Part shown: positions 1 to 10,119 of the stretch, piece by piece
Numbering within the stretch: the stretch's first letter is position 1
How the letters are laid out: each line of letters starts with the position of its first letter
Source: Enterobacter pseudoroggenkampii
Lineage (GTDB): Bacteria > Pseudomonadota > Gammaproteobacteria > Enterobacterales > Enterobacteriaceae
Assembly (NCBI RefSeq): GCF_026420145.1
Contig: NZ_JAPMLV010000001.1
Span: forward strand, 620,001-684,000
DNA: 64,000 bases
Direction: 5' to 3'
Made by a program: the position numbers and the translations under genes
The notes under the pieces: model-generated
What the model saw: the letters and a program-made list of their open reading frames with translations, nothing else
What the model was told of the DNA's origin: nothing
Databases searched by the model: none

Positions 1-342
1 TGACGAGATATGAATAAAGTTACGCACGCCCCAGGCAACGGCCCATTCACCCAGACGACGGGTGGCGCGCACGTTGGCGAGATCGAAGGCTTCCTGGGTC
101 CCCCACGGGGAGGTAAAACTGGAACAGTGCCATAGCGTGTCGATACCGGCGAGCATCACCTTTGCCTGAGAGGAGACCAGCTCCGTCAGGTCAGCATGGA
201 CGAACTCTGCGCCCATTTTTTGCAGCAGTTTACCCATCGCTTCGTTGCGACCGGTAGCCCTGACGCTGATGCCTTTATTGCGCAGAAATTCGACCGCATT
301 TCGGCCTAAGCCGCTGGTCGCCCCGGTAACCAGTACCTTCAT
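1..342 (-). CDS. ybjS: YbjS, NAD(P)-binding epimerase/SDR-like protein (partial)
   Basis: Only the first 114 codons are inside the window; the gene runs off the left edge. The N-terminus starts [19 protein letters not shown], a classic Rossmann dinucleotide-binding loop (GxxGxxG type) of extended short-chain dehydrogenases/epimerases. The fragment continues into a typical second strand with an acidic turn and an S-S-S segment near the cut, as in nucleoside-sugar epimerase relatives. The order ybjS then ybjT then ltaE matches K-12. The substrate is not established for this family. The ATG at 340-342 is the first residue of the conserved glycine-rich fold. Confidence 0.9.
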   Translation of the reverse strand, partial: MKVLVTGATSGLGRNAVEFLRNKGISVRATGRNEAMGKLLQKMGAEFVHADLTELVSSQAKVMLAGIDTLWHCSSFTSPWGTQEAFDLANVRATRRLGEWAVAWGVRNFIHISS

Positions 343-434
343 AGCTATCCACTGTGTTGAAAAGAATTTCGTGCGCATTCTTTCGTGAATTACGGCGCTA
401 TGCAATGGGAAAGGTGAAAGAAAGAGAGTTTTAT

Positions 435-1871
435 TTATATCTTTTCCGTCTTTTGTTCTGCCCGTTGCGCAATGCGTTTCGCCATTCCGCGGAAGATAAA
501 CAGGTGGGCAGGAATCATCAACAGCCAGTAGAACAGCCCCGGCATTCCGTGCGGATGCCACCAGGCGCGGACGTCCAGCTCACGGTGATCGCCTTTGTCT
601 TTCAGGGTAAAGCAGAGCCGGCCTAGCCCCGGGGCCTTCATACCGAACAGCAGCGCCAGCTGTTTTTCAGGCTCGACGATGATCACCTTCCAGCTGTCGA
701 CCGCATCGCCCACCTCAAGATACGGGCGTGTCGGGCGGCCTTTTGCCAGCCTGTGCCCCACCAGCAGATCCATTGCCCCGCGCGTTTGCCAGAGGATATT
801 GCCGAAGAAATAACCGTCTTTGCCGCCAATCTGGTTCACCACCTCCCACAGATCTGCGAGGCTGGCAGAAGTCTTCACCGTGCAGCCCGCTTGTTTCGGG
901 TAATAGCCGTACTCCGGGCGCCAGCGGGCAAACGCCTGGGCGTCGTAGCCCCAGTCGCTGGAGTTCACCAGCTGCTCTTCCTCTTTCAGCGTATTACGCA
1001 CGGCATCGTCAAAGCGGATCAGGTCCTGGGGAATGAGCGCCCGCAGCGCGCGATCGTCCGCCAGCAGATCGTGCTTCAGCCCCTGGATCAGCGCTTTGGC
1101 GGTCGTCGGCGGCACGGAGGTGATCACATTCAAAAACCACACCGAGATCCAGCGGGTTGGAAAGGGGATGGGGATCAGCCAGCGGCGGCGGCCGCTGACG
1201 CGCATGAAATGTTCGAACTGCTCCTGATAGCTCAGGACTTCAGGCCCGGCGGCCTCCAGCACGCGGTGCTGGTCGGTTGGGTGATCCAGCAATGCCACCA
1301 GATAATGCAGCAGGTTCTCCAGCGCAATCGGTGTGGTGCGCGAACGGACCCAGCGCGGCGGCGTGAGCACCGGCAGGTTATACACCATATCACGCATCAC
1401 TTCGAAGGCGGCGGAGCCTGCGCCGACGATAATTCCGGCGCGCAGTTCGGTGACGGGAATAGCAGCGCCGCGCAGGGTTTCAGCCGTCAGCTGGCGGGCG
1501 CGCAGGTGATCGGATTGCTCATGTTCGGGCGCCTGGAGCGAGCTTAAAAAAATCACCTGCTTCACCGGCGTTTGCAGCAGCGCATCGCGGACGTTCATCG
1601 CCACCTGACGCTCGTGGGCGATAAAATCCCCGCCTTCGCCCATGCTGTGCACCAGATAGTAAAGCGTGTCGACCCCTTCCAGCAGCGCGGGAAGCTCCTT
1701 CGGCCAGTTGAGATCAACGTTGTGGCAGGTGACGCCAGGTAAACTGAGCTTTTGCAGGCGCTCCGTGTTGCGTGCCGTTGCCAGCACCCGGTGTCCCTGC
1801 TGGCTTAGCGCCGCGGTGAGGTGCTGACCGATATATCCGCTGGCGCCGAGCACCAGAATGCGTTGCGGCAC
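435..1871 (-). CDS. ybjT: YbjT, SDR-family protein with C-terminal DUF2867
   Basis: This 478-residue protein is collinear with E. coli YbjT (about 476). It begins [17 protein letters not shown], an NAD(P)-binding GxSGYIG loop at residues 9-15, and ends in a DUF2867-type domain with a hydrophobic segment ([16 protein letters not shown]) near residues 445-460. Hence it may be membrane-associated. It starts with GTG at 1869-1871, preceded by AAGGAG at good spacing. It is the third gene of the poxB-ltaE-ybjT operon and begins only 10 bases after the ltaE stop. The biochemical role is unknown; a quinone- or NADPH-linked reductase is a guess from the fold. Confidence 0.93.
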   Translation of the reverse strand: MPQRILVLGASGYIGQHLTAALSQQGHRVLATARNTERLQKLSLPGVTCHNVDLNWPKELPALLEGVDTLYYLVHSMGEGGDFIAHERQVAMNVRDALLQTPVKQVIFLSSLQAPEHEQSDHLRARQLTAETLRGAAIPVTELRAGIIVGAGSAAFEVMRDMVYNLPVLTPPRWVRSRTTPIALENLLHYLVALLDHPTDQHRVLEAAGPEVLSYQEQFEHFMRVSGRRRWLIPIPFPTRWISVWFLNVITSVPPTTAKALIQGLKHDLLADDRALRALIPQDLIRFDDAVRNTLKEEEQLVNSSDWGYDAQAFARWRPEYGYYPKQAGCTVKTSASLADLWEVVNQIGGKDGYFFGNILWQTRGAMDLLVGHRLAKGRPTRPYLEVGDAVDSWKVIIVEPEKQLALLFGMKAPGLGRLCFTLKDKGDHRELDVRAWWHPHGMPGLFYWLLMIPAHLFIFRGMAKRIAQRAEQKTEKI

Positions 1872-1881
1872 GTGATGCTCC

Positions 1882-2883
1882 TTATCGCTGTAAAAACGCC
1901 TGCCAGTGTTTCACTACGTCCGCCAGCTGCTCGCGGCTGACGTCAAGATGCATGACCAGACGCACGACGGGTGAGGCGTTGATCAGCACGCCACGGGCTT
2001 TCATAAATTCCCCCAGCGCTGCGGCGCGATCCTCGCCCACGCGGACGAACAGCATGTTGGTGTCGTGGCGCATCACGTCGGCGCCAATCTCGCGCAGCTG
2101 AGCCGCCATCCACGCGGCGTTGTCGTGATCGTCCTTCAGGCGCGCCACGTTGTTTTTCAGAGCATACAGCCCCGCTGCCGCCAGAATACCCGCCTGACGC
2201 ATGCCGCCGCCGGTCATTTTGCGCCAGCGGTTCGCGCGTTTGATGTAGTCCGCATTGCCCACCAGCAGGGAACCCACTGGCGTGCCCAGCCCTTTAGAGA
2301 GGCAGATGGTGAACGAGTCGCAGTATTGCGTAATCTCTTTCAGCTCGCAGCCGTACGCCACCACGGCGTTGAAGATGCGCGCGCCGTCCACGTGCAGGCC
2401 GAGCCTGCGCTCGCGGGTAAACTCCCATGCGGCTTTCAGGTATTCGCGCGGCAGCACTTTGCCGTTGTGGGTGTTTTCAAGGCTGAGCAGCCGGGTGCGG
2501 GCGAAGTGAATATCGTCGGCTTTGATTTTCGCCGCGACCTTATCGAGCGGCAGGGTGCCGTCCGGCGCGGCGTCAATCGGCTGCGGCTGAATGCTGCCGA
2601 GCACCGCGGCACCGCCGGCTTCGTAGAGGTAGTTATGCGCGCCCTGGCCCACGATGTACTCTTCACCGCGCTCGCAGTGGCTGAGCAGCGCCACGAGGTT
2701 AGCCTGCGTACCGGTTGGCAGGAACAGGGCGGCCTCTTTTCCGCTGAGCTCTGCGGCATAGCGCTGCAGTTCGTTTACCGTCGGATCGTCACCGTAGACG
2801 TCGTCCCCGACCGGGGCGGCCATCATCTCTTCGAGCATGGCGCGGCTCGGGCGGGTTACGGTATCACTGCGTAAATCGATCAT
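1882..2883 (-). CDS. ltaE: Low-specificity L-threonine aldolase
   Basis: LtaE is a cytosolic PLP enzyme cleaving L-threonine and L-allo-threonine to glycine and acetaldehyde. The 333-residue length equals E. coli LtaE. The N-terminus [13 protein letters not shown] is the family signature, and [11 protein letters not shown] near residue 197 carries the Schiff-base lysine. The ATG at 2881-2883 follows AAGGA. It lies 38 bases downstream of poxB on the same strand, so it is probably cotranscribed with poxB and ybjT. Confidence 0.97.
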   Translation of the reverse strand: MIDLRSDTVTRPSRAMLEEMMAAPVGDDVYGDDPTVNELQRYAAELSGKEAALFLPTGTQANLVALLSHCERGEEYIVGQGAHNYLYEAGGAAVLGSIQPQPIDAAPDGTLPLDKVAAKIKADDIHFARTRLLSLENTHNGKVLPREYLKAAWEFTRERRLGLHVDGARIFNAVVAYGCELKEITQYCDSFTICLSKGLGTPVGSLLVGNADYIKRANRWRKMTGGGMRQAGILAAAGLYALKNNVARLKDDHDNAAWMAAQLREIGADVMRHDTNMLFVRVGEDRAAALGEFMKARGVLINASPVVRLVMHLDVSREQLADVVKHWQAFLQR

Positions 2884-2921
2884 GGCATGTCCTTATTATT
2901 AAAAAGGCGATGCCAGATGTT

Positions 2922-4640
2922 TTACCTGAGCCAGTTGGTTTTTGCCAGTTCGATCACCTCGTCACCACGCCCGCTGATGATCGCGCGCAGCATATAGAGG
3001 CTAAAGCCTTTGGCCTGCTCAAGCTTGATCTGCGGCGGGATCGCCAGCTCCTCTTTGGCGACGACGACATCCACCAGCACCGGACCGTCGATGGAAAAGG
3101 CGCGCTGCAGGGCTTCATCCACCTCGGAGGCTTTCTCCACGCGAATACCGGTGATGTCGCAGGCCTCGGCGATACGCGCGAAGTTGGTATCGTGCAGCTC
3201 GGTGCCGTCCGTCAGATATCCGCCAGCCTTCATCTCCATCGCCACGAAGCCCAGCACGCTGTTGTTGAAGACCACAATTTTCAGCGGGAGCTTCATCTGC
3301 ACCACCGACAGGAAATCCCCCATCAGCATGCTGAACCCGCCGTCGCCGCACATCGCCACCACCTGACGCTCCGGTGCTGTCGCTTTTGCGCCCAGCGCCT
3401 GCGGCATGGCGTTAGCCATCGAGCCGTGGTTGAACGAGCCGAGCAGGCGGCGCTTGCCGTTCATCTTCAGGTAGCGCGCGGCCCAGACCGTTGGCGTGCC
3501 CACGTCGCAGGTGAAGATGGCATCGTCGTCGGCGAAATGGCTGATCTGCTGCGCCAGATACTGCGGGTGAATGGCTTTGTCGCTCGGTTTGGCGAGATCG
3601 TCCAGCCCCTTGCGCGCATCGCGATAGTCACTTAGCGCTTTATCGAGGAACTTGCGATCGGTTTTCTCTTCCAGCAGCGGCAGCAGGGCGGCAAGGGTGG
3701 ATTTGATGTCGCCCACCAGCGCCATATCGACCTTGCTGTGCGCGCCGATGCTGGCCGGGTTGATATCAATCTGGATGATTTTCGCATCCGTCGGGTAGAA
3801 CGCGCGGTACGGGAACTGGGTGCCGAGCAGGATCAGCGTGTCGGCGTTCATCATGGTGTGGAAGCCGCTGGAAAAACCGATCAGACCGGTCATGCCCACG
3901 TCGTAAGGGTTGTCGTACTCGACGTGCTCTTTGCCGCGCAGGGCGTGGACAATCGGGGATTTCAGCTTACCGGCAAATTCAAGCAGCTCCTTGTGCGCCC
4001 CCGCGCAGCCGCTGCCGCACATCAGGGCGATATTGCTGGAGTAACGCAGCAGCTGTGCCAGCTTTTTCAGCTCCTCCTCGGCTGGCGTCACCACCGGCTG
4101 CGGAGCGTGATACCAGTGGGTGCTGGCACCTTCCGGTGCGGCCTTGAGGGCCACATCGCCCGGGATAACGACCACCGAAACGCCGCGGTTCAGCACGGCC
4201 TTGCGCATGGCGATCGCCAGCACCTGCGGGATCTGCTCCGGGGATGAAACCAGCTCGCAATAGTGGCTGCATTCACGGAAAAGCTCCTGCGGATGCGTCT
4301 CCTGAAAATAGCCGCTGCCGATTTCGGAAGAGGGGATATGAGCGGCAATCGCCAGCACCGGGACGTGATTGCGGTGACAGTCGAACAGCCCGTTGATCAG
4401 ATGCAGGTTACCCGGCCCGCAGGATCCGGCGCAGACGGCCAGTTCACCGGTAAGCTGTGCTTCAGCGCCTGCGGCGAAGGCGGCAACCTCTTCATGGCGG
4501 GTGGGCATCCATTCGATGGTCTTCATCTTGTTGAGGCTGTCGCTAAGTCCGTTCAGGGAATCGCCGGTTACGCCCCAGATACGTTTCACGCCAGCCTGTT
4601 CGAGCGTTTTCGCAATATATGCAGCCACGGTTTGTTTCAT
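2922..4640 (-). CDS. poxB: Pyruvate:ubiquinone oxidoreductase (pyruvate oxidase)
   Basis: PoxB is a peripheral membrane ThDP/FAD enzyme that decarboxylates pyruvate to acetate plus CO2 and passes electrons to ubiquinone. The 572 residues match E. coli exactly in length. The ThDP-diphosphate motif GDGGFSM...NN lies near residues 430-460, and the N-terminal PYR-domain glutamate region (TRHEEVAAF) is intact. The C-terminal tail that binds lipid in E. coli (ending AKTNWLR here) is present. In E. coli the gene is RpoS-dependent and favoured in stationary phase. Here the promoter must lie in the 151-base gap shared with a divergent DoxX gene. Confidence 0.98.
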   Translation of the reverse strand: MKQTVAAYIAKTLEQAGVKRIWGVTGDSLNGLSDSLNKMKTIEWMPTRHEEVAAFAAGAEAQLTGELAVCAGSCGPGNLHLINGLFDCHRNHVPVLAIAAHIPSSEIGSGYFQETHPQELFRECSHYCELVSSPEQIPQVLAIAMRKAVLNRGVSVVVIPGDVALKAAPEGASTHWYHAPQPVVTPAEEELKKLAQLLRYSSNIALMCGSGCAGAHKELLEFAGKLKSPIVHALRGKEHVEYDNPYDVGMTGLIGFSSGFHTMMNADTLILLGTQFPYRAFYPTDAKIIQIDINPASIGAHSKVDMALVGDIKSTLAALLPLLEEKTDRKFLDKALSDYRDARKGLDDLAKPSDKAIHPQYLAQQISHFADDDAIFTCDVGTPTVWAARYLKMNGKRRLLGSFNHGSMANAMPQALGAKATAPERQVVAMCGDGGFSMLMGDFLSVVQMKLPLKIVVFNNSVLGFVAMEMKAGGYLTDGTELHDTNFARIAEACDITGIRVEKASEVDEALQRAFSIDGPVLVDVVVAKEELAIPPQIKLEQAKGFSLYMLRAIISGRGDEVIELAKTNWLR

Positions 4641-4791
4641 GGTTGTCCGTCTCCTTTTTGTGATATCGCTTACAAGCTTAGAAGAAAGTCTCCGTATTGC
4701 CCGTCATCTCCCCCTAATTAAAAGGTGCTTTTCACGCGCAATTATTCGGCATAATCTGGCAATACCTCGGTGAAAACAGGAATCATTTCAA

Positions 4792-5226
4792 ATGGTTAAA
4801 TCATTGTTAATTGCTGTTAATGAAAAGCTATCGTGCGACGATCTTGGCAAATTCTTGTTACGACTTGCCGTCGGCGGGCTGATGCTTTTTCACGGTCTGC
4901 ACAAACTGTTTGGCGGCGTGGGCTTTATCAGCGGCATGCTGGTGGAAAAAGGGCTGCCGGGATTTATCGCCTACGGCGTGTTGGTTGGCGAAGTGGTGGC
5001 GCCGATCCTGATTATTGTTGGGCTCTTTACGCGCCCGGCCGCGCTGGTGCTGGCGTTTACGATGATCGTAGCGTGGCTGATGGTGGGAATGGGGGAAACG
5101 CTCGCCCTCGATAAGGTAGGCGCATGGGCGATTGAAAGCCTGGTGTACTTCTTTATCGGCTCGCTGGCTGTCGCGTTTTTAGGGGCAGGGCGCTTTGCGG
5201 TAGGGAAAGGTCCGGCGTGGCGGTGA
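4792..5226 (+). CDS. DoxX-family small membrane protein
   Basis: This 144-residue protein has four probable membrane segments and the DoxX-family core: LLRLAVGGLMLFHGLHKLFGG early, GLPGFIAYGVLVGEVVAPI in the middle and an acidic-flanked last helix. A CAGGA ribosome-binding site precedes the ATG. DoxX relatives include the small subunit of archaeal thiosulfate:quinone oxidoreductase and redox-stress membrane proteins, but no precise function can be assigned. It is divergent from poxB and sits where K-12 has poxB directly next to hcr, so it is a lineage-variable gene. A functional link to the quinone-reducing PoxB is only an inference from position. Confidence 0.85.
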   Translation: MVKSLLIAVNEKLSCDDLGKFLLRLAVGGLMLFHGLHKLFGGVGFISGMLVEKGLPGFIAYGVLVGEVVAPILIIVGLFTRPAALVLAFTMIVAWLMVGMGETLALDKVGAWAIESLVYFFIGSLAVAFLGAGRFAVGKGPAWR

Positions 5227-5234
5227 GGATAACA

Positions 5235-5270
5235 AAAGCCCGGTGGCGCTGACGCTTACCGGGCCTACGA
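5235..5270. repeat. REP-like palindromic element
   Basis: Imperfect inverted repeat: GCCCGGTGGCG, a short loop region with gctgacg, then CTTACCGGGC followed by CTAC. The GCCxGATGGCG / CGCCTTATCCGGCCTAC style marks an enterobacterial REP unit. It lies between the convergent doxX and hcr genes, so it may also act as a 3' end stabiliser. Confidence 0.75.
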
Positions 5271-5285
5271 TCTAACATTTAACGT

Positions 5286-6254
5286 TTATGCGAGGACGAG
5301 ATTGCCCTGTGGATGGCACGAACATGCCAGCACGTAACCCTCGGCAATTTCCGCGTCGGACAGCGTCATGGTGCTGGTGACGGTATACTCTCCCGAAACC
5401 ACCTTCGTCTTACAGCAACCGCACACGCCCGCACGACAGGCAGCCACTACCGGCACCTTATTGCTTTCCAGCGCCTCCAGCAGCGTGGTCCCCACGCGGC
5501 CAAAGAAGGTCTGCGCAGGCTGCAGTTTGGTGAACTTAACGCCGCTGGTTGCCGCTTCCGCCACCGGCGTGAAGAACTGCTCTTTGAAGAAGCGGGTCAC
5601 GCCAAGCGCTTTCACCTCTTTTTCCACGTTATCCATGTACGGCGCCGGGCCGCAGGTCATCACGGTGCGGTTCGCCATATCCGGCACGCTTTGCAGCAGC
5701 TCGCGGCTCAGGCGACCGGGCACAAAGCCGTGGGTCGCGTTGTGCTCAGCCACCAGCGTTACCGGATAATTCCGCCACTCATCGGCAAAAATCACATCTT
5801 CCGGAGAGCGCACGCTGAAGATCGCCTGCACGTCTGCCTGCGGACGGTTCTTCGCCAGCCAGCGGCGCATCGACATAATCGGCGTTACGCCACAGCCCGC
5901 CGCCAGCAGCAGGAATTTATCGTCTGCTTTGTCGTCACAGGTGAATTCCCCCTGTGCGTCAGACAGCCAGATATAATCCCCGCGCTTCACGTCCCGCGTC
6001 AGCCACTGCGAGCCCGCGCCGTCATCAATACGGCGGACGGTAAGCGTGATGTACTCGCTCACGCCCGGCGTGGAAGAAAGGGTGTAGGCGCGCAGGGTGT
6101 CTGCCGAATGGCGAACGCTAACCAGCGCATACTGACCCGCACGGTACGGATAGTAGTCATGGCACAGCAGCGACAGCGTCCACACATCCGGCGTCTCCTG
6201 ATGGATGTGATGAACCTGCATCCGCCACGGACATTGTGGGGTTGGCATGGTCAT
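5286..6254 (-). CDS. hcr: NADH oxidoreductase for Hcp
   Basis: Hcr passes electrons from NADH to the hybrid-cluster protein Hcp. The 322 residues contain an FAD-binding ferredoxin-reductase domain (RAYTLSS motif, about residues 55-60), an NAD-binding domain (AAGCGVTPIMSMRR, about 120-133; CGPAPYM, about 200), and a C-terminal plant-type [2Fe-2S] domain with CRAGVCGCC near residue 275 and a last Cys in ACSCHPQG. It begins 10 bases after the hcp stop, so hcp-hcr is one operon. The MTMPT start follows AAGGAG. Confidence 0.97.
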   Translation of the reverse strand: MTMPTPQCPWRMQVHHIHQETPDVWTLSLLCHDYYPYRAGQYALVSVRHSADTLRAYTLSSTPGVSEYITLTVRRIDDGAGSQWLTRDVKRGDYIWLSDAQGEFTCDDKADDKFLLLAAGCGVTPIMSMRRWLAKNRPQADVQAIFSVRSPEDVIFADEWRNYPVTLVAEHNATHGFVPGRLSRELLQSVPDMANRTVMTCGPAPYMDNVEKEVKALGVTRFFKEQFFTPVAEAATSGVKFTKLQPAQTFFGRVGTTLLEALESNKVPVVAACRAGVCGCCKTKVVSGEYTVTSTMTLSDAEIAEGYVLACSCHPQGNLVLA

Positions 6255-6264
6255 GAGTTACTCC

Positions 6265-7917
6265 TTACGCGCTCAGCAGCTGCTTCATATCATCTTCAAC
6301 GTTGGTCACGGAACGTAGACCGAATTTCTCGTTCAGCACCGCCAGCAGGTCCGGCGTCAGGAAGCCAGGCGCGGTCGGGCCGGTCACGATGTTGGTGACG
6401 CCGAGAGAGAGCAGGGTCAGCAGGATGACAATCGCCTTCTGCTCAAACCATGACAGCACCAGCGACAGCGGCAGGTCGTTCACGCCGCAGCCCAGTTTCT
6501 CCGCCAGCGTGACCGCCAGAATGATGGCCGAGTAAGCATCGTTACACTGGCCCGCATCGATCAGGCGCGGCAGGCCTTCGATGTCGCCGAAGTCCAGCTT
6601 GTTGAAACGGTATTTGCCGCACGCCAGGGTCAGGATCAGGCAGTCTTCCGGCACGCGGGTGGCGAAATCGGTGAAGTAGTTACGCTCGCCGCGCGCGCCG
6701 TCGCAGCCGCCAACGAGGAAGATGTGGCGCAGCTTTTCACGGCTGACGAGGTCGATCAGCGAATCAGCGGCACCCAGTAGGGTTTCACGACCAAAGCCGA
6801 CGGTGATCAGGTGCGGGATCTCGCTGTACGGGAAGCCCGCCATCTGCTGCGCCTGGGCGATAACCGGACCGAAATCGTCGCCTTCGAGGTGGCTCACGCC
6901 CGGCCAGCCGACGATGCTGCGGGTCCAGATGCGGTCGTCATACGCGCCGACGGTAGGGTCGATGATGCAGTTAGAGGTCATCACGATAGGGCCCGGGAAG
7001 CGGGCGAACTCCACCTGCTGGTTCTGCCAGCCGCTGCCGTAGTTACCGATCAGATGCGTAAACTTGCGCAGCTCCGGGTAGCCGTGCGCGGGCAGCATTT
7101 CGCCGTGGGTATAGACGTTAACGCCGGTGCCTTCGGTTTGCTTCAGCAGATTGTAGAGATCTTTCAGGTCGTGGCCGGAAATCAGGATGCACTTGCCTTC
7201 GGTCGCCTTGACGTTGACCTGCGTCGGCGTCGGGTGGCCGTAGGTGCTGGTTTCACCGGCATCCAGAATGCTCATCACGCGGAAGTTCATCTGGCCGATT
7301 TCCATTGAGCACTCAAGCAGGGCATTCATATCGGCAGGCCAGGTGCCCAGCCACGCCATGATTTTGTGGTACTGGGCGTAAATCTCATTGTCGTATTGCC
7401 CGAGCACGTGCGCGTGTTCCATATAAGCCGCCGCGCCTTTCAGCCCGTACAGGCACAGCAGGCGCAGGCCGAGAATGTTCTCGCCAATCGCCGCCTTGTC
7501 TTTATTCGGGGTGAATTCTGCCGCCTGACGCTGGAGGTCGCCCAGATCGTCGCTGACCAGCTGAAGTTCTGACATCGGGTTTTCCACGCGAGCGCTGGCG
7601 TCCGCCTTCAGACACTGTGCTTTCAGCGTTTCACGCAGGGCAATCGCTTCGCGGGCATAGCCGACAATGCGCGGAGAGTCGAAGTTAACGTTGGTCAGCG
7701 TGGAGAAGAAGGCGCGCGGGGCGAAGCTGTCGACGTAGTGGTCGACAATACCGTATTCACGGGCCTTGAACGCCCAGGCGGAAAGGCCTTGCAGGGCCGC
7801 AATCAGCAGGTCCTGCAGGTCAGATGTTTCTGCGGTTTTGCCGCACATACCCTGTGCGTAAGAGCAGCCATTGCCTGCCGGGGTACGGATGGTTTGTTCA
7901 CATTGCACACAAAACAT
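6265..7917 (-). CDS. hcp: Hydroxylamine reductase / hybrid-cluster protein (NO reductase)
   Basis: Hcp reduces hydroxylamine in vitro and is a high-affinity NO reductase that also mediates protein S-nitrosylation in E. coli. The 550-residue form starts [13 protein letters not shown]. Cys3, Cys6, Cys18 and Cys25 are the N-terminal Fe-S ligands of the class with this compact spacing. I use the ATG at 7915-7917. An in-frame GTG two codons upstream abuts the AGGTG ribosome-binding site and is spaced badly. Hybrid-cluster ligands sit in the conserved C-terminal half (for example [13 protein letters not shown] and LACGKYRFN). Expression is probably controlled by the NsrR-like and FNR-like sites just upstream. 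Confidence 0.97.
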   Translation of the reverse strand: MFCVQCEQTIRTPAGNGCSYAQGMCGKTAETSDLQDLLIAALQGLSAWAFKAREYGIVDHYVDSFAPRAFFSTLTNVNFDSPRIVGYAREAIALRETLKAQCLKADASARVENPMSELQLVSDDLGDLQRQAAEFTPNKDKAAIGENILGLRLLCLYGLKGAAAYMEHAHVLGQYDNEIYAQYHKIMAWLGTWPADMNALLECSMEIGQMNFRVMSILDAGETSTYGHPTPTQVNVKATEGKCILISGHDLKDLYNLLKQTEGTGVNVYTHGEMLPAHGYPELRKFTHLIGNYGSGWQNQQVEFARFPGPIVMTSNCIIDPTVGAYDDRIWTRSIVGWPGVSHLEGDDFGPVIAQAQQMAGFPYSEIPHLITVGFGRETLLGAADSLIDLVSREKLRHIFLVGGCDGARGERNYFTDFATRVPEDCLILTLACGKYRFNKLDFGDIEGLPRLIDAGQCNDAYSAIILAVTLAEKLGCGVNDLPLSLVLSWFEQKAIVILLTLLSLGVTNIVTGPTAPGFLTPDLLAVLNEKFGLRSVTNVEDDMKQLLSA

Positions 7918-7931
7918 AATCACACCTGTTA

Positions 7932-7954
7932 AAGTTATATTTGATATACATGTT
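7932..7954 (-). promoter_or_regulatory. Putative NsrR operator of hcp-hcr
   Basis: Read on the minus strand this is an 11-1-11 inverted repeat: AACATGTATAT, C, AAATATAACTT. It resembles the NsrR consensus of two AAGATGYATTT-type arms. It overlaps the likely -10 region (TATAT) just before the hcp ribosome-binding site, as expected for NO-relieved repression. The call rests on motif resemblance and on known NsrR control of E. coli hcp. Confidence 0.7.
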
Positions 7955-8013
7955 TAAGGTTATGCCTGTGCCAGAACGGTGAAAAGGGCTTTCTGCTACA
8001 AAATAGAGGGAGA

Positions 8014-8027
8014 TTGATTTAGCGCAA
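8014..8027 (-). promoter_or_regulatory. Putative FNR site upstream of hcp
   Basis: TTGAT-TTAG-CGCAA on the plus strand matches TTGAT-N4-ATCAA with two mismatches in the second arm. It lies about 75-85 bases upstream of the likely hcp start point, roughly the distance of the upstream FNR site in E. coli hcp. A fainter match than the dmsA and focA boxes. Confidence 0.5.
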
Positions 8028-8061
8028 TTTTGGCGGCAGGAAACCTACCGCCAAAGAAGTA

Positions 8062-8961
8062 TCAGGCAGAGAAGAAGGCCATCAGGACCGGAACCAGCAG
8101 GCTTAAAATAAAGCCGTGCACGATGGCGGCGGGCACCATCTCCAGCCCCCCGGAGCGCTGTAGTACCGGCAGGGTAAAGTCCATCGACGTTGCGCCGCAC
8201 AGGCCCAGCGCGGTAGAACGACTGCGGCGAACCAGGCTTGGGATCAGCATGATGGCAATCAGCTCTCGCGCCAGATCGTTAAAGAAGGCGGCGCTGCCGA
8301 TCACCGGGCCGAATGATTCGGTCAGCAGAATACCGGAGAGGGAGTACCAGCCAAAACCTGACGCCATCGCCAGGCCGGTTTTCAGCGGCAGATCGAGAAT
8401 AAAGGCGTTAATGACGCCCGCGACCATTGAACTGGCGACAACAATCACGGCAACCATCATTCCCCGACGGTTGAGGACAATTTGCTTCAGGGTCATGCCA
8501 TTATTTCGCAGCTGAATACCGATCAGGAACAGCAGGAAGATAAGCGTATATTCGCTGGCCTCTGTCGCGTGCTGTAAAAATGCCCAACCGGTCAGTCCAA
8601 GAAGAAAACCGAGCACCACGACGCCGCACAGTTTTAATGATTCCAGCGCCATGGCAATTCGTGAAGGGAGTTTTTCCTGATGATGGTGATTTTTCCATGG
8701 AATAGTGCGTTCCAGCCACAGCAGCGCGGCAATATTGCACAGCAAAATAACCACCACGGTGACGACAGAATAATGGAGGATGGAGAGTAAATTCGCCGAC
8801 AGGTTATCCAGGAATGCCAGGCTTATCCCCATAAAGAAAAGAATGACGTAAACAATCCAGCTGAGAAAACGGTTGATAAGCCGTAATGCAGATTCCTGAT
8901 GCAGCGGGATAAGGTAGCCCACAATCAGGGGCAGCAGAATAATGAGGAGTCCTGAAAACAT
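8062..8961 (-). CDS. lysO: L-lysine exporter LysO
   Basis: The 299-residue, very hydrophobic protein is collinear with E. coli LysO (YbjE, 299), which exports lysine and confers thialysine resistance. It starts MFSGLLIILLPLIVGYLIP and has about eight membrane segments. Charged residues buried in the helices (for example NDLARELIAIM and TSMDFTLPVLQ near the C-terminus) are typical of the family. It stands alone, with hcp starting about 145 bases beyond its 3' end on the same strand and a REP pair upstream. In E. coli it responds to lysine through ArgP; no operator is claimed here. Confidence 0.95.
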   Translation of the reverse strand: MFSGLLIILLPLIVGYLIPLHQESALRLINRFLSWIVYVILFFMGISLAFLDNLSANLLSILHYSVVTVVVILLCNIAALLWLERTIPWKNHHHQEKLPSRIAMALESLKLCGVVVLGFLLGLTGWAFLQHATEASEYTLIFLLFLIGIQLRNNGMTLKQIVLNRRGMMVAVIVVASSMVAGVINAFILDLPLKTGLAMASGFGWYSLSGILLTESFGPVIGSAAFFNDLARELIAIMLIPSLVRRSRSTALGLCGATSMDFTLPVLQRSGGLEMVPAAIVHGFILSLLVPVLMAFFSA

Positions 8962-9041
8962 GAACAGCCGGTCCTTTTGAGTATCTGTTGAGCGCCAGAG
9001 ACACTACCCAATAAAGGCTGTCAGGTAAAGGAGCAATAAAA

Positions 9042-9075
9042 AAGCCGGGTGGCGGCTACGCCTTACCCGGCCTAC
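9042..9075 (+). repeat. REP element, first copy of a BIME
   Basis: AGCCGGGTGGCGGCTACGCC followed by TTACCCGGCCTAC forms a hairpin with CCGGGT/ACCCGG arms and the diagnostic GGCCTAC end. It lies 15 bases from the inverted second copy. Confidence 0.9.
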
Positions 9076-9090
9076 AAAGTGCACTCTAAC

Positions 9091-9123
9091 GTAGGTCGGG
9101 TAAGCGTTAGCGCCACCCGACAC
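9091..9123 (-). repeat. REP element, second copy of a BIME in inverse orientation
   Basis: GTAGGTCGGGTAAGCG followed by TTAGCGCCACCCGACAC is the inverse-oriented partner of the REP at 9042-9075. Together they form a bacterial interspersed mosaic element between aqpZ (3' side) and lysO (5' side). Confidence 0.9.
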
Positions 9124-9132
9124 CGCGCTCGA

Positions 9133-9828
9133 TTAATCGCGTTTTTCCAGCAGGGTGCGGTACAGCACGCCGCCCAGGATACCGCCGATAATTGGCATCA
9201 CCCAGAACAGCCACAGCTGTTGAAGCGCCCAGCCGCCCTGGAAGATGGCGACGGCGGTGCTGCGTGCCGGGTTAACGGAGGTGTTGGTGACCGGAATCGA
9301 AATCAGATGGATAAGCGTCAGCGCCAGGCCAATCGCAATCGGGGCAAAACCGGCTGGCGCGTGTTTGTCCGTTGCGCCGTGGATCACCAGCAGGAAGCCG
9401 GCGGTCAGCACAATTTCAATCACGATGGCAGACAGCATGGAGTAACCGCCCGGAGAGTGTTCGCCGAAGCCGTTAGAGGCAAAGCCGCTGGCCGCCGCGT
9501 CGAACCCGGCTTTACCGCTGGCAATCACGTACAGAACGCCAGCTGCAATAATACCGCCAACCACCTGCGCCACAATGTAGCCAATCACGTCTTTTGCCGG
9601 GAAACGGCCGCCTGCCCATAAACCTAATGTCACTGCCGGGTTAAAATGACCGCCGGAAATATGTCCCACGGCAAACGCCATGGTTAATACGGTTAAACCA
9701 AACGCCAGCGCGACGCCGACAAAACCAATACCCAATTCCGGGAATGCTGCTGCCAGAACGGCGCTACCGCAGCCACCAAATACCAGCCAGAATGTACCAA
9801 AGCATTCTGCCGCTAATTTTCTAAACAT
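9133..9828 (-). CDS. aqpZ: Aquaporin Z
   Basis: AqpZ is an inner-membrane tetrameric water channel. The 231-residue product matches E. coli AqpZ in length from the ATG at 9826-9828 ([19 protein letters not shown]). An upstream in-frame GTG leaves no room for the GAGG ribosome-binding site and is rejected. Both NPA boxes are seen: GHFNPAVT near residue 63 and NPARSTAV near residue 186, with the selectivity-filter arginine in the second. Six membrane segments are expected. It is monocistronic and divergent from ybjD. Confidence 0.98.
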   Translation of the reverse strand: MFRKLAAECFGTFWLVFGGCGSAVLAAAFPELGIGFVGVALAFGLTVLTMAFAVGHISGGHFNPAVTLGLWAGGRFPAKDVIGYIVAQVVGGIIAAGVLYVIASGKAGFDAAASGFASNGFGEHSPGGYSMLSAIVIEIVLTAGFLLVIHGATDKHAPAGFAPIAIGLALTLIHLISIPVTNTSVNPARSTAVAIFQGGWALQQLWLFWVMPIIGGILGGVLYRTLLEKRD

Positions 9829-10046
9829 AACCACCTCAAAATAATTATCCGCACGCTTTCCCGCGCGCGGGATATATCGTCATAAAGGGATGACGACTCA
9901 AAGAGTCTCTATTCTAAAAAATAACAACACCCCTTCGCCACTTAAATAAATTCTGTTGGTTTGATTTTAGGCAATGCGATGTCAATCCTTGTTCAAATTA
10001 GCGGTAAATAGAGCATAGACTAATTCTCGCAAGGGTGAACGTTGTG

Positions 10047-10076
10047 CTGTCGTGACAGAACGCCTCCCGCTATACT
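10047..10076 (+). promoter_or_regulatory. Putative ybjD promoter with an overlapping palindrome
   Basis: TATACT at 10071-10076 is a good -10 hexamer 44 bases before the ybjD start. No strong -35 is seen. Instead CTGTC-GT-GACAG (10047-10058), a perfect 5-base-arm palindrome, covers the -35 zone and could be an operator. It is not a LexA box, which needs eight bases between CTGT and ACAG. Confidence 0.4.
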
Positions 10077-10119
10077 GCTGATAACTTAAAGGAAAAAGTG
10101 TTCATTGCGCGGGGGATTT

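Noticed and set aside
10047..10058. LexA box before ybjD
   Set aside because: CTGT and ACAG are four bases apart, not eight, so it does not fit LexA; kept only as an unassigned palindrome.
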